Source of the DNA: an uncultured beta proteobacterium
Lineage (GTDB): Bacteria; Pseudomonadota; Gammaproteobacteria; Burkholderiales; Burkholderiaceae_C
Direction of reading: 5' to 3'
NCBI GenBank assembly: GCA_903886275.1
Contig: CAISLN010000069.1
Location: 1 to 64,000 of the forward strand
Length of the DNA stretch: 64,000 nucleotides
The position numbers and the translations under genes were made by a program. The first letter of the stretch is position 1; each line of letters opens with the position of its first letter. Shown here in pieces: positions 46,779-56,416 of this stretch. Below the pieces are notes generated by a model, which saw only the letters and a list, made by a program, of their open reading frames with translations, had not been told where the DNA came from and did no database searches.

Positions 46779-48092
46779 TTAGATATAGGAGTTGAGCAGG
46801 TTTTCGATACCTTCCTGGCGGCCCGATACCGGAGCGGTGTCGGTGTTGTGCGCCAGCACGCGCTCGGCCACGGCGTCCAGACCCAGCTTGCCGGCCATCA
46901 CATCGCGGCCGAAGTCGCTGTTCCAGCCGGCATAGCGGTCGGCCGTGACCTTGGCAAAGCGGCCGTCCTCGATCATCTTGTCGGCAATCACCAGGGCGCG
47001 GGCGCTCACATCCATGGCGCCGATATGGCCCAGGAACATGTCCTCTGGGTCGATCGACTGGCGGCGCACCTTGCTATCGAAGTTGACGCCACCGGTGGTG
47101 AAGCCGCCGCCCTGCAGAATCAAATACATGGCCAGTGCGGTCTCGGGGATGTTGTTGGGGAACTGGTCGGTGTCCCACTGGCACTGCATGTCGCCACGGT
47201 TCATGTCGATGGAGCCAAAGATGCCCAGATCGATGGCGGTGGCGAGCTCATGCTCAAAGCTGTGACCGGCCAGCGTGGCGTGGTTGGCCTCGATGTTGAC
47301 CTTGATTTCTTTTTCCAGGCCGTGCTTTTGCAAAAAGCCGTAGACGGTGGCGGTGTCAAAGTCATACTGGTGCTTGGAAGGCTCGCGCGGCTTGGGTTCG
47401 ATCAGGATGGCGCCCTTGAAGCCGATCTTGTGCTTGTACTCCACCACCATGTTCAGAAAGCGCCCCATCTGGTCGAGCTCCTGGCCCATGCGGGTGTTGA
47501 GCAGGGTCTCGTAGCCTTCACGCCCGCCCCACAGCACGTAGTTTTCGCCGCCGAGTTTGAGCGTGGCGTCCATGGCTTCTTTGACCTGCAGCGCGCCCAG
47601 GGCAAAGATTTCGGGATTCGGGTTGGTGGAGGCGCCCGACATAAAGCGGCGATGGCTAAACAGGTTGGCCGTGCCCCACAAGAGCTTCATGCCGGTGTCT
47701 TGCTGTTTGCGCGCCAGCACATCGACCATCGCGTGGAAGTTGGCCACGCTCTCGCGCGGGGTGTTGCCTTCGGGGGCGATGTCGCGGTCGTGAAAGCAGT
47801 AGTAGGGAGCGCCAAGTTTCTGGAAGAACTCAAAGGCGCTATCGGCCTTGGCGCGGGCCGCGGCCATGGGGTCGGCCATGTGCTGCCAGGGGCGCTCGAA
47901 GCTGTCGCCGCCAAAGGGGTCCGAGCCGTTCCAGCAGAAGCTGTGCCAGTAGCAAACAGCAAAGCGCAAATGGTCTTCCATGCGCTTGCCCGCAACCAGG
48001 CGGTTCTTGTCGTACCACTTGAAGGCCAAGGGGTTGGTCGATGCGGTGCCTTCAAAGGCGATGGGGGAGATGGCGTTGAAATAGCTGCTCAT
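46779..48092 (-). CDS. xylA: Xylose isomerase
   Basis: 437 residues, matching the group II enzyme. It has the TIM-barrel motifs [18 protein letters not shown], the catalytic [57 protein letters not shown] and GSIDMNRGD, with the metal-binding Glu, His and Asp residues in place. It converts D-xylose to D-xylulose in the cytosol with a divalent metal. It lies between xylB and the oxidoreductase. It starts 36 bp after xylB's stop. Confidence 0.98.
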   Translation of the reverse strand: MSSYFNAISPIAFEGTASTNPLAFKWYDKNRLVAGKRMEDHLRFAVCYWHSFCWNGSDPFGGDSFERPWQHMADPMAAARAKADSAFEFFQKLGAPYYCFHDRDIAPEGNTPRESVANFHAMVDVLARKQQDTGMKLLWGTANLFSHRRFMSGASTNPNPEIFALGALQVKEAMDATLKLGGENYVLWGGREGYETLLNTRMGQELDQMGRFLNMVVEYKHKIGFKGAILIEPKPREPSKHQYDFDTATVYGFLQKHGLEKEIKVNIEANHATLAGHSFEHELATAIDLGIFGSIDMNRGDMQCQWDTDQFPNNIPETALAMYLILQGGGFTTGGVNFDSKVRRQSIDPEDMFLGHIGAMDVSARALVIADKMIEDGRFAKVTADRYAGWNSDFGRDVMAGKLGLDAVAERVLAHNTDTAPVSGRQEGIENLLNSYI

Positions 48093-48128
48093 GGGAGTTC
48101 TCTAGGGGTGGGGGTGGGGTTGCGGGTT

Positions 48129-49589
48129 TTATTGCAGGGCTTTGAGGGCCGGATACAGGGCCTGGAATTTGGCATAGCGCGGCGCCAAAAACGCTTGTTC
48201 ATTCGCATCGGGTTGGTAGCTGTGCGTGACGCCGGGCCGGGTGCAGACATCAGGCACCGAGGCACCGGTGGCGAGCCAGCCCAGGCGCGCCGCACCGAGC
48301 GCGCCACCGGCGGTGGACTCGGCATGGGTGACGATCTCCACGTTCAGTGAAGAGGCCAGTTGCTGGGCCCAGAAGGCGCTGCGCGCACCACCGCCTACCA
48401 GCGACAGACGAGTTACGTTACTGCCGGCTTTCTTGAGCGCGTTGAGGCCATCGGTCAAACCGAATGTGACGCCCTCGATCACGGCATAGGCCAGTGCCGC
48501 CTGGTCGCTGCTGTGGCTCAGGCCATGCAGACTGCCGCGCGTCACAGCGTCGTTGTGGGGGGTGCGCTCGCCGCTCAAATAGGGCAGGAACAGGGGGGCT
48601 GACGCACGCTCTTCAAAAGACAGCGCGGCTGCCTTGGCCTCCAACTCACTCTCGGACGCCGCACCCAAGGCCTGCTTGGCCCATTGCAGGCAACTCGCGG
48701 CCGAGAGCATCACACTCATCTGGTGCCAGGTCTGCGGTACGGCATGGCAAAACGCATGGGTGGCGCTGGCCGCATTGGGCGCAAAACGGGGCGTCACCAC
48801 AAACAGCACGCCGCTGGTGCCCAGCGACAAAAAGCCCTCGCCGGCATGGACCGCGCCCATGCCCACGGCACTCGACGCGTTGTCCCCTGCCCCACCGGCG
48901 ACCACCATGCCGACTTGCAGACCGAGCTGCGCCGCGACGTTGGCAGAGAGCTGGCCTCCGGGTGCACTGCCCTCCACCACGCGCGGCATCTGCGCTTGGG
49001 TCAGGCCGGACAGCAACAGCAACTCGGGCGACCAGGCGCGCTTTGCCACATCCAACCAGGCGGTGCCGCTGGCGTCCGACAAATCCGTGATGTGCTCGCC
49101 GGTCAGCATCAGGCGCACATAGTCCTTGGGCAACAGCACCTTGGCCACCTGCGCAAAAATTTGCGGCTCATGCCTGGCCACCCAGCGCAGCTTGGGCGCG
49201 GTAAAGCCCGGCATGATCAGGCTGCCGGCCAACTGCGCGGCAGATGGCAGCGCGGCCATCATCTCCTGGCACTCCAGGGCGCAGCGCGTGTCGTTCCACA
49301 AAATGGCCGGGCGCAGCACTTGGTCTGCCTGGTCCAGCAGCACCGCACCATGCATTTGGCCCGACAGGCCTATGGCCTTGACCGCTGCGTATTCGGCGGG
49401 ATGTTTTTCTTGCAAGGCCTTGAGGGCGATGCAGGTGGCTGTCCACCAACTGGCCGGGTCCTGCTCGCTGTGGCCGGGGTGCGGGCGCGAAACGTACAGC
49501 GTTGCGCCGGCTGTGGCTATGACCTTGTGGCTTTCGCTCAGCAACAGCGCCTTGACCTCCGAGGTGCCAATATCAATTCCCAGGTACAT
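48129..49589 (-). CDS. xylB: Xylulokinase
   Basis: 486 residues. FGGY-family features: LGIDIGTSEVKALLL, GLSGQMHGAVLL (substrate loop with Met-His), ILWNDTRC, VAGGAGDNASSAVGMG, FLSLGTSGVLFVV, YLSGERTPHNDA and SLVGGGARSAFWAQQLAS. It phosphorylates D-xylulose to enter the pentose phosphate pathway. Its start overlaps the end of the ROK regulator gene by 17 bases. Confidence 0.97.
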   Translation of the reverse strand: MYLGIDIGTSEVKALLLSESHKVIATAGATLYVSRPHPGHSEQDPASWWTATCIALKALQEKHPAEYAAVKAIGLSGQMHGAVLLDQADQVLRPAILWNDTRCALECQEMMAALPSAAQLAGSLIMPGFTAPKLRWVARHEPQIFAQVAKVLLPKDYVRLMLTGEHITDLSDASGTAWLDVAKRAWSPELLLLSGLTQAQMPRVVEGSAPGGQLSANVAAQLGLQVGMVVAGGAGDNASSAVGMGAVHAGEGFLSLGTSGVLFVVTPRFAPNAASATHAFCHAVPQTWHQMSVMLSAASCLQWAKQALGAASESELEAKAAALSFEERASAPLFLPYLSGERTPHNDAVTRGSLHGLSHSSDQAALAYAVIEGVTFGLTDGLNALKKAGSNVTRLSLVGGGARSAFWAQQLASSLNVEIVTHAESTAGGALGAARLGWLATGASVPDVCTRPGVTHSYQPDANEQAFLAPRYAKFQALYPALKALQ

Positions 49590-50697
49590 GCTTGCTCTCC
49601 TTTAAAAGGGGTCGTAAAAATTGGTGCAGTACCAGGGCAGCCGCACCCACGGCAGCGGCCTGCACACCAAAGCGCGCGGCGCGCACCTCGGGTGCCTGCA
49701 GACCGGCCACCTGTGCATAGGCTTGCTGGGCGCTGCGCGCCATCTCCAATAGCGTGGGGTGGTCGATGCAGCTGCGTCCCCCCACCACAATCACATGGGG
49801 GTTGAACATGGCGTCGAGGTTTTGCAAGAGCACGCCGAGGTAGCGCCCGCCCTTGGCCACACCCTTGGGTCTGGCCAGGGCGCTTGCGCCTATAAAGGTT
49901 TCCGCACAGCCCCTGCGGCCGCAGGAGCACAGGGGTCCATCGACCTGCAAAATGCTGTGGCCGATCTCGCCGGCCGTGCCCAAAAAGCCGGTGAACAGCC
50001 GGTCGTTGAGCACGATGCCTGCGCCCACGCCCACATCGCAGTTCACAAAAATCAGCGAGTCATCGCCGCTTTCTCCAAACTCGTATTCACCCAGCGCCGC
50101 CGCATCGGCATCGTTTTGCAAATGGATGTGCGCCGCCGGGATACCGAGCTTTCCGAGCTCGTCTGCCAGCATGGCCGAAAAGGGCAGATCGCGCCAGCCC
50201 AGGTTGGGCGCCAGACGCACCAGCCCACCGTCCACGGAACCGGGCAGGCAGACGCCCACACCCGACAGCGTGAGTTGCTTTTCATCGAGTTGGCGGCACA
50301 GCCGTTGCACCAGGCTGCCCACCTGTTGGCAGGCGTTGGCCGGTTGCGGGTCGCGCAGCGGCTCCTCGGTTTGCGTGAGGATGACGCCACTGAGCGACAC
50401 GCAAACCAGGCGCAGGCAATCGACCGCAAGCTCGATGCCGACCAGCACCCGCTTGCTGCTGTCGATATTGAGCGGCGTGGAGGGCCGACCCAAACCCTGC
50501 GCGGCCACCGGTGCGGCGGCCTCGCTGAGCCAATGCTCATCGAGCAGCTCGCGCACCAGGGCGCTCACGGTGGACTTGGTCAGGCCGCTCAAAGAAGCCA
50601 GGCGCGCCCGCGACAGATCGCTCTGAGCGCGCACCAGGCGCAGCAGTACGCTGCGGTTGATGCTTTTGAGCAGTTGCAAATCGCCGGTGGCCTTCAT
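49573..50697 (-). CDS. xylR: ROK-family transcriptional regulator of xylose genes
   Basis: 374 residues. N-terminal winged helix (SLSGLTKSTVSALVRELL, about 35-55) joined to a ROK sugar-binding domain: VGIELAVDCLRLV, QNDADAAALGEYEFG, NCDVGVGAGIVLND, AGEIGHSILQVDGPLCSCGRRGCAETFIG with an intact zinc-binding CSCGRRGCAE. Proteins of this XylR type repress xylose operons until xylose binds. It is embedded between xylG and xylB, so it is co-transcribed with its targets. Candidate operator: the CAGAAAA/TTTTCTG inverted repeat upstream of xylF. Confidence 0.92.
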   Translation of the reverse strand: MKATGDLQLLKSINRSVLLRLVRAQSDLSRARLASLSGLTKSTVSALVRELLDEHWLSEAAAPVAAQGLGRPSTPLNIDSSKRVLVGIELAVDCLRLVCVSLSGVILTQTEEPLRDPQPANACQQVGSLVQRLCRQLDEKQLTLSGVGVCLPGSVDGGLVRLAPNLGWRDLPFSAMLADELGKLGIPAAHIHLQNDADAAALGEYEFGESGDDSLIFVNCDVGVGAGIVLNDRLFTGFLGTAGEIGHSILQVDGPLCSCGRRGCAETFIGASALARPKGVAKGGRYLGVLLQNLDAMFNPHVIVVGGRSCIDHPTLLEMARSAQQAYAQVAGLQAPEVRAARFGVQAAAVGAAALVLHQFLRPLLKESKHVPGN

Positions 50698-50740
50698 CTT
50701 TTTTTCCCTTGCGCAGGCGGCCCTGCCGCTGCTGCTGCGA

Positions 50741-51565
50741 CTATCGCGCCGGACGCTCGGTCTGCGGTTTGCCGCTGGGCTGCTTGCCCAGAATGATCAT
50801 GCCCAGTACCTCGTCTTCGGTCACATCCGAGGTCTTGTAGGTGCCCACCATTTTGCCGTTCTTCATGACCGACAGACGGTCACTCAGCGCAAACACATCG
50901 TGCATATCGTGGCTGATCAAGAAAATACCCACCCCTTCGGCCTTGAGCTGCTCGATCAGCTTGGCCACCATGGCGGTCTCTTCCGGTCCCAGGGCCGCAG
51001 TGGGCTCGTCCATGATCAGGATCTGGGCATTGAAATAAATGGCGCGCGAAATAGCCACCACCTGGCGCTGCCCACCCGAGAGGCGGCGCACCGGGGTGTG
51101 GTAGTTCTTGAAGTTTTTGTTCAGGCGCTGGAACACCTTGCGGGCATCGGCGTCCATGCGCAAATCGTCCAGCGTGTTCCATTTGGTGAGCAGCTCGCGC
51201 CCCAAAAACAGGTTCGCCACCGAGTCTAGGTTGTCGGCCAGGGCCAGGGTTTGGTAGATCGATTCGATGCCCAAATTTTGCGCATCGGCCGGGGTGCGCA
51301 CATGGACCTTTTCGCCATTGATGTGCACCTCGCCGCTGTCGATCGGATAGGCACCGGCCAGCATCTTCATCAGCGTGGACTTGCCCGCGCCGTTGTGGCC
51401 CAGCACGGCCACCACTTCACCCGGGTACAGGTTCAGCGACACATCATCGACCGCATGCACGCCGCCAAAGGCCTTTCGGATGTTGCGCAGCTCGACCAGG
51501 CATTTATTGGGATCGGCCTTGGCGCGTTTGGCCGCTGCCTCTGCGTTATGGGATTCGGTGCTCAC
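50741..51565 (-). CDS. xylG: Xylose ABC transporter ATP-binding protein, single nucleotide-binding domain
   Basis: About 274 residues from GTG 51565, selected because AGGAGAAGTACT precedes it and the GTG overlaps the permease stop (GTGA). Walker [10 protein letters not shown], signature [14 protein letters not shown], Walker [12 protein letters not shown], switch [10 protein letters not shown]. Classic XylG/RbsA proteins are about 500 residues with two ATP-binding halves; this has one only, and would dimerise. Such one-domain forms exist in proteobacterial CUT2 transporters. It is the third gene of the operon. Confidence 0.93.
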   Translation of the reverse strand: MSTESHNAEAAAKRAKADPNKCLVELRNIRKAFGGVHAVDDVSLNLYPGEVVAVLGHNGAGKSTLMKMLAGAYPIDSGEVHINGEKVHVRTPADAQNLGIESIYQTLALADNLDSVANLFLGRELLTKWNTLDDLRMDADARKVFQRLNKNFKNYHTPVRRLSGGQRQVVAISRAIYFNAQILIMDEPTAALGPEETAMVAKLIEQLKAEGVGIFLISHDMHDVFALSDRLSVMKNGKMVGTYKTSDVTEDEVLGMIILGKQPSGKPQTERPAR

Positions 51566-52752
51566 AGTACTTCTCCTGTCCATTTGCGATAGGCCACGTC
51601 AAACACCACCGCTGCGATCAGAACCTGGCCGATGATCACGTAGCGGGTACCGATGGACACGTCGAGCAGCAGCATGCCGCTGTCAATGCATTGCATGATG
51701 AGGGCGCCCAGCACCGAGCCCATGATGGTGCCGCTGCCGCCGGCCAGGGCCGTGCCACCGATGACGGTGGCGGCAATCACCAACAACTCCGCGCTATTGC
51801 CCAGCGAGTTGGTGCCGGCGTTCAAACGCGAGATGGCGACGATGGCCGCGATGGTGGTCAGCACCGCCAGCAAAAGAAACAGCAGCATGGTGACGCGGCG
51901 CACCGGAATGCCCACCAGGGCGGCGGCGTCCGGGTTGCCACCCATGGCAAACACATAGCGGCCAAAACGGGTGCGCTTGACCAGAAAGGCCATGAAGACC
52001 ACCACACAGCCCCAGATCAGCACGGGAATCGGAATGCCCTGTGCGTCGTCCTTGCCGGGGATTTGGTAGTGGTTCATGACGGAGACAAAGCCCATCACGA
52101 TGACAATGGGAATCAGCGCCAGCAGCAGGTCCACCAACAGGGAGTTGGTGGGCACGTCATAGCGCTTTTTATTGCGCCGCTTGCTCAGCATGGAGGCCAC
52201 GATCACCAGGCAAATCACGCCGCCCAAAATCCAGCTGGCCAGGGTGCCAATGCCGCCGTTGTAGCCGCCGCCGAGCTTGAGAAAGAAGGGGTCGGCAATG
52301 GGCTGGGTCTTGCCGTCGGCCACCAGGTAGGCGGCGCCGCGAAAGGACATCAGACCGCCCAGGGTAACCACAAAGGAAGGCACACCAACAAAGGCCGTGA
52401 GCGCGCCCTGGTACATGGCCACCGCAATGGCAGCGGCAAGACCGGCCAGGCAGGCTGCGGGCCAGGACCAGTTCATCGTATAAATTAAAAAGGCGATCAG
52501 CACGCCGACAAAACCCATGACCGAGCCGACCGACAGGTCGATGTGGCGCGCCACGATGATGAGCACCATGACGGTGGCCAAGATGCCCACCACCGCGGTC
52601 TGCTGCGCAATGTTGTAGAGGTTTTCGGCAGAGAAAAAGATGCCGTCCGACAACAGGTTAAAGATGACTGTGATCACCACCAGCACCCCGGCCATCAGCA
52701 CCATGCGCCAATCGACCGTCGAATGCTTCAAGTTCTGTAATGCTTGATTCAT
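51562..52752 (-). CDS. xylH: Xylose ABC transporter permease
   Basis: 396 residues and about 10 hydrophobic helices. CUT2-type features: [18 protein letters not shown]-like text ([15 protein letters not shown]), [45 protein letters not shown] and the Gly-rich [21 protein letters not shown] near the end. The start has GGAG upstream. It is the inner-membrane channel for xylose with XylG and XylF. Confidence 0.96.
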   Translation of the reverse strand: MNQALQNLKHSTVDWRMVLMAGVLVVITVIFNLLSDGIFFSAENLYNIAQQTAVVGILATVMVLIIVARHIDLSVGSVMGFVGVLIAFLIYTMNWSWPAACLAGLAAAIAVAMYQGALTAFVGVPSFVVTLGGLMSFRGAAYLVADGKTQPIADPFFLKLGGGYNGGIGTLASWILGGVICLVIVASMLSKRRNKKRYDVPTNSLLVDLLLALIPIVIVMGFVSVMNHYQIPGKDDAQGIPIPVLIWGCVVVFMAFLVKRTRFGRYVFAMGGNPDAAALVGIPVRRVTMLLFLLLAVLTTIAAIVAISRLNAGTNSLGNSAELLVIAATVIGGTALAGGSGTIMGSVLGALIMQCIDSGMLLLDVSIGTRYVIIGQVLIAAVVFDVAYRKWTGEVL

Positions 52753-52901
52753 TGACTACTCCAAACGATATCCAAAAATACCTATTCCAAACGACACCGC
52801 GGGCAGGGCGTGAACCCGGCCCGCGGTGAAAGGCGGAGCCCCCAACGCTTTACGCCTTGGGGCGGCCCTGCGCCGTGACTAAACCACCTCAATCAAGCGG
52901 C
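52753..52901 (-). repeat. xylF-xylH intergenic hairpins
   Basis: A perfect 10-bp inverted repeat CACCGCGGGC/GCCCGCGGTG (52795-52804 and 52819-52828, 14-nt loop) and a second stem CCCCAA/TTGGGG just upstream (about 52841-52866). They lie directly after xylF on the minus strand, where such structures stabilise or partially end the mRNA so that the binding protein is made in excess of the permease. Confidence 0.62.
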
Positions 52902-53921
52902 TTATTTGCAGGCAGCGACCTTGGCCATATCCACGCCCTTGCACAGCGCTTCCTTCTTGATGTAGCCAGCCTTCAGGACCACGTCCAGATTGGCGACGGT
53001 CACGGGGATGGGTTTCAAGAAGATGGACTTCATGGTGACCTTCTTTTCGCCGCCCGCCCAGTCGCCGGCGCCGACCACTGGCTTGCCAGCACCCAGCTCC
53101 ACCGCCGCCTTGGCAGCCGCAGTGCCCAGGTCGGCAGAGTTCTTCCAGACCGACACGGTTTGTGTACCCAGAGCCACGCGGTTCAGCGCAGCGTGGTCGC
53201 CGTCCTGGCCGGACACGGGAATACCTTGCAGACCCTTGGCGGTCAAGGCAGCCACCACACCACCGGCCATGCCGTCGTTCTGGCAGATCACGGCGTCCAC
53301 CTTGTTGGCGTTCTTGGTCAGGATCTGTTCCATGTTCTTTTGCGCGTTCTGGGGATTCCAGCCGGCAGTGAACTCTTCGCCGACGATCTTCACGTCGCCG
53401 CTCTTGATGGCAGCCGCCAGCACTTCGCCCTGGCCTTCGCGCAGGAAGTTGGCATTGGCGTCACCTGGGTCACCCTTGATGATGGCAAAGCTGCCCTTGG
53501 GCTTGACGGCCAGGATGGCGCGTGCGGTCATGCGGCCGACTTCCTTGTTGTCAAAGGTGATGTAGGTGACGTTGCTTGCTTCGAACAGGCGGTCATAGGC
53601 GATCACAGGGATCTTCAGCTGCGCGGCCTTGTTGATGGCGGGCATGATGGCGTCCTTGTCCTTGGCCAGCACGATCAGGACCTTGGCGCCCTTGGCGATC
53701 AGGCCGTCGATGTCGGACAGCTGCTTCTCAGCAGAGGTACCGGCGTCCGACATGATGTATTTGGCACCGGACTTGGCGAGTTCGGCCTTGATAGCGGCCT
53801 CGTCGGTCTTCCAGCGTTCTTCCTGGAAGGCGTCGTAGCTCACGCCGACAACCAGTTGCGCGAAAGAGGAACCTGCAGCCATGGCGAATGCCAAGGCGGT
53901 GAGTTGACGTTTGTATTTCAT
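52902..53921 (-). CDS. xylF: Xylose ABC transporter substrate-binding protein
   Basis: 339 residues with a signal peptide (about 1-22, SSFAQ). The mature protein begins LVVGVSYDAFQEERWKTDEAAIKAE, and continues AKYIMSDAGTSAEKQLSDID, LAKDKDAIMPAINKAAQLKIPVIAYDRLFE and GVVAALTAKGLQGIPVSGQDGDHAALNRVALGTQTVSVWK. These are the D-xylose-binding XylF subfamily features. It is the first gene of the operon, with GGAGAC before ATG 53921. Confidence 0.96.
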   Translation of the reverse strand: MKYKRQLTALAFAMAAGSSFAQLVVGVSYDAFQEERWKTDEAAIKAELAKSGAKYIMSDAGTSAEKQLSDIDGLIAKGAKVLIVLAKDKDAIMPAINKAAQLKIPVIAYDRLFEASNVTYITFDNKEVGRMTARAILAVKPKGSFAIIKGDPGDANANFLREGQGEVLAAAIKSGDVKIVGEEFTAGWNPQNAQKNMEQILTKNANKVDAVICQNDGMAGGVVAALTAKGLQGIPVSGQDGDHAALNRVALGTQTVSVWKNSADLGTAAAKAAVELGAGKPVVGAGDWAGGEKKVTMKSIFLKPIPVTVANLDVVLKAGYIKKEALCKGVDMAKVAACK

Positions 53922-53933
53922 GCTTGTCTCCAG

Positions 53934-53952
53934 AAAAAAGCCCGGGCCGGGC
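53934..53952 (-). terminator. Terminator-like hairpin in the xylF leader
   Basis: On the minus strand GCCCGGCCCGGGC is followed by TTTTTT, ending 12 bp before the xylF ATG. The stem is 5 bp GC with a 3-nt loop. It may act as an attenuator or simply insulate the ribosome-binding site; the short stem makes it weak. Confidence 0.4.
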
Positions 53953-54010
53953 CGCTTGTTAATTTAGTCTTCTGCCACCGGCAACCATGGGCCACACGAT
54001 TTAGTTCGGA

Positions 54011-54038
54011 CAGAAAACCAAGTATCGCGGCTTTTCTG
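54011..54038. promoter_or_regulatory. Inverted repeat CAGAAAA-N14-TTTTCTG, candidate xylose-operator
   Basis: 7-bp arms at 54011-54017 and 54032-54038, about 90 bp upstream of xylF. Symmetry and position fit a dimeric repressor; assignment to the ROK regulator is inferred. Confidence 0.4.
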
Positions 54039-54465
54039 GGTCATCGGCACTAGGGGAAACGCTTAGTACGGCAAGCCCGAAGTGGAGGAGCAGAACCAAA
54101 GCGCTGAAGCCGTTCTCGGTGCAGGGCCCCGGGCGTCTGCTGCCTTTTTGAAATACCCGCATTCAAGGGGCCCGGTTGAACTCCCGGCGCAAACATTGCC
54201 TCAATTGGTGCTGTCTCGGCAAGGTCCAAGCCGCTTGCGCGCAGCTTGGTTGATCCGATTTTTTCTCGGTTTTTTCCTTCCTTGGTTACCATTTGGCGTC
54301 GGTTCGATCAGCCCCATTCCATTGCTGCATCCCTTGTGAACGCGAAGGCCCGTCGCAAACCCTGCTCGGCTTAGGCCAAGGGGCCTGCAAGCTGCAGCTT
54401 GGAGTCAGGCATCGAATGCGCTTGGTTGAAAGACAACCCAATATACAAAAAGGGAGGGGCACGCC
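54039..54465. other. Intergenic region between xylose operon and repeat lipoprotein
   Basis: About 430 bp without a supported gene. A GGTTG-AAAGA-CAACC inverted repeat sits at 54424-54438, then TATACAAAAAGGGAGGGG, giving a strong ribosome-binding site for the lipoprotein gene. I see nothing else. Confidence 0.55.
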
Positions 54466-56400
54466 ATGCGGTGCGCTGTAACTTTGCTGGTTATTTTGTC
54501 TTTGGCGGGATGCGGCGGTGGCGGCGCAGACACCTGTGACAGCCTCAACAGCAATGCCGCCTGCAGCACGGCAGTGACCCTGTCTGGCCTGGCGGCACAG
54601 GGCCCGGCCATCAGCGGGCGCATCTACCTGATGGACAGTGCCGGACAGGAGCATTCTATGGACACCAGCAATGGCCAGTTCAGCTTCGACCTGGCCGGCC
54701 TGCAGCCACCGCTGCTGCTCAAGGCGCAATGGACCGACGGTAAGGACATGCAGCGGCTCTATTCCTTTGCCAGCGCCGAAGGCATTGCCAACATCACCCC
54801 CTTGACCCATTTCGCCGTGGCCACCGCCAGCGCCACGCAGTCGCTGGACGCACTTTACGCAGCGCCCAGTGCGCCCGCCTTTGCTGCCCTGCAAGCCGCC
54901 TTGCCTGGCGCGGTGGGGCGCCTGCAGGGCTATTTGCAGGCACTGATGAGCCAATACAAAGTGGCCAATGCCAACCCCATCACCGCCCGCTTTGCCGCCA
55001 CCCACACCGGCATGGATGGCCTGCTGGACCGCATTGTGCTTTCCACAGCGGGTGGCAGCATGACCCTGTCGGACCGCGACAGCGGCACCACATTGGTGGC
55101 GGCACCTCTGTCCAATCTGGCGCTCAGCGTGGATCCGGCGGGCTGGGATGCGGGCGATGCCGCACAGGCGGCCGACCTTGGTTTGGCCATCAACAGCCAG
55201 GGCCTGGGTCTGGTGGCCTGGTCACAGCGCAGCAACGGGCAGTACCTGATCAAGGTGCGCTGGTTGAATGGAATGGACGCGGGCCAGACCCTGAGTGCGG
55301 GGGGCGACGCCGGCAACCCGCGCCTGGCCTTTGACGGCGCCGGCAACGCCTTTGCCCTGTGGGTGCAAAGCAGCAACGGCCGCACCACCGTCTGGGTTCG
55401 GCGCTACAACGTGGTCAGCGCTCAGTGGAGCGTGGCCCACCAACTCTCGTCGGACACAGCCGGCAGTTCCCACCTGCCCGATCTGGCGGTGGACCAGGGC
55501 GGCAATGCCATTGCCGTCTGGCACCAAGATGATGGACGCCAGAGCCACTTTGACGGCTGGCTGTCGCAATATGCGGTGGCAGGAGGTGCCTGGGCCGCGC
55601 CGCACCGCTTTACCGATGGGGGCAACAGCGCCTTTGGCATCAAGGTGGCACTCAATCCCAGCGGCGTGGGCCTGCTGGCCTGGCAGCAATTGCGCGGCGA
55701 CGGCACCGCGGTGACCAGCCAGATGGCCGACATTGCGGTGCGCAGCCTGAGCAGCGCGGGCGCTTTGGGTGCGCTGCGCCTGGTCAATGCAGATGGTCTG
55801 GGCCAGCCGCTTGCGGCCTATGTGTATGGGCAGCTTGCGCTTGCTGTCAATGCCAGCGGCGCCGCTGGCCTGCTGTGGTCGCAGCGCCTGTTGCCGTCTC
55901 TACCGATGCATGTTGCGGCGGCCCAGTACCTGCCGGACCGCGGTTGGCAGGCGGCCAGCACCATTAGCCGCGACCTGCAAGAAGACGGCCACAGCCCGCA
56001 GTTGGCGCTGGACGCGGCCGGCAACGCCATTGCCGTCTGGCAGGTGCAAACCGAGTACAGCGCCTATGGCGCCACCAACCGCTATGTGGCGGGCAGCGGC
56101 TGGGGCACGGCAGGCCACTTTGTGGATTCCAAGTTGGGCGACGCCTTGGCTCCCAGCCTGACGATGGATACCAAGGGCAACGCCAGCGTGGCCTGGTTCC
56201 GCTGGTCGGATGGCAACAGCGTAGACCTGATGCTCAACCGCTATTTGCTGGACATTGGCTGGGCCCAGGCCCAGGTGTTTGCCCCCTTGGGCGTCAAAAG
56301 CACCATCGTGCAACGGCCGCCAAGCGTGGCCGTCGATGGCGCCGGCCAGGCCCTGCTGCTGTGGGGGTCTGACATGGACGCGGTGGCATCGTGGCTGTGA
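54466..56400 (+). CDS. Lipoprotein with beta-propeller-like repeats
   Basis: 644 residues. Signal peptide with lipobox LAGC (Cys about 16), then a Gly-rich linker. The first about 170 residues read as an exported Ig-like/Pro-rich module. The rest is repeats of the form LALDAAGNAIAVWQ..., for example AFDGAGNAFALWVQSSNG, AVDQGGNAIAVWHQDDG, ALDAAGNAIAVWQVQTE, TMDTKGNASVAWFRW and AVDGAGQALLLWG, with W in nearly every repeat. This suggests a beta-propeller of about 6-8 blades. It is probably surface or periplasmic. Function unknown. Confidence 0.85.
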   Translation: MRCAVTLLVILSLAGCGGGGADTCDSLNSNAACSTAVTLSGLAAQGPAISGRIYLMDSAGQEHSMDTSNGQFSFDLAGLQPPLLLKAQWTDGKDMQRLYSFASAEGIANITPLTHFAVATASATQSLDALYAAPSAPAFAALQAALPGAVGRLQGYLQALMSQYKVANANPITARFAATHTGMDGLLDRIVLSTAGGSMTLSDRDSGTTLVAAPLSNLALSVDPAGWDAGDAAQAADLGLAINSQGLGLVAWSQRSNGQYLIKVRWLNGMDAGQTLSAGGDAGNPRLAFDGAGNAFALWVQSSNGRTTVWVRRYNVVSAQWSVAHQLSSDTAGSSHLPDLAVDQGGNAIAVWHQDDGRQSHFDGWLSQYAVAGGAWAAPHRFTDGGNSAFGIKVALNPSGVGLLAWQQLRGDGTAVTSQMADIAVRSLSSAGALGALRLVNADGLGQPLAAYVYGQLALAVNASGAAGLLWSQRLLPSLPMHVAAAQYLPDRGWQAASTISRDLQEDGHSPQLALDAAGNAIAVWQVQTEYSAYGATNRYVAGSGWGTAGHFVDSKLGDALAPSLTMDTKGNASVAWFRWSDGNSVDLMLNRYLLDIGWAQAQVFAPLGVKSTIVQRPPSVAVDGAGQALLLWGSDMDAVASWL

Positions 56401-56416
56401 GTGCGCCCACAGCCCT

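Noticed and set aside
54050-54292. 80-residue minus-strand frame before xylF
   Set aside because: No recognisable sequence and no ribosome-binding site; falls in a regulatory gap.
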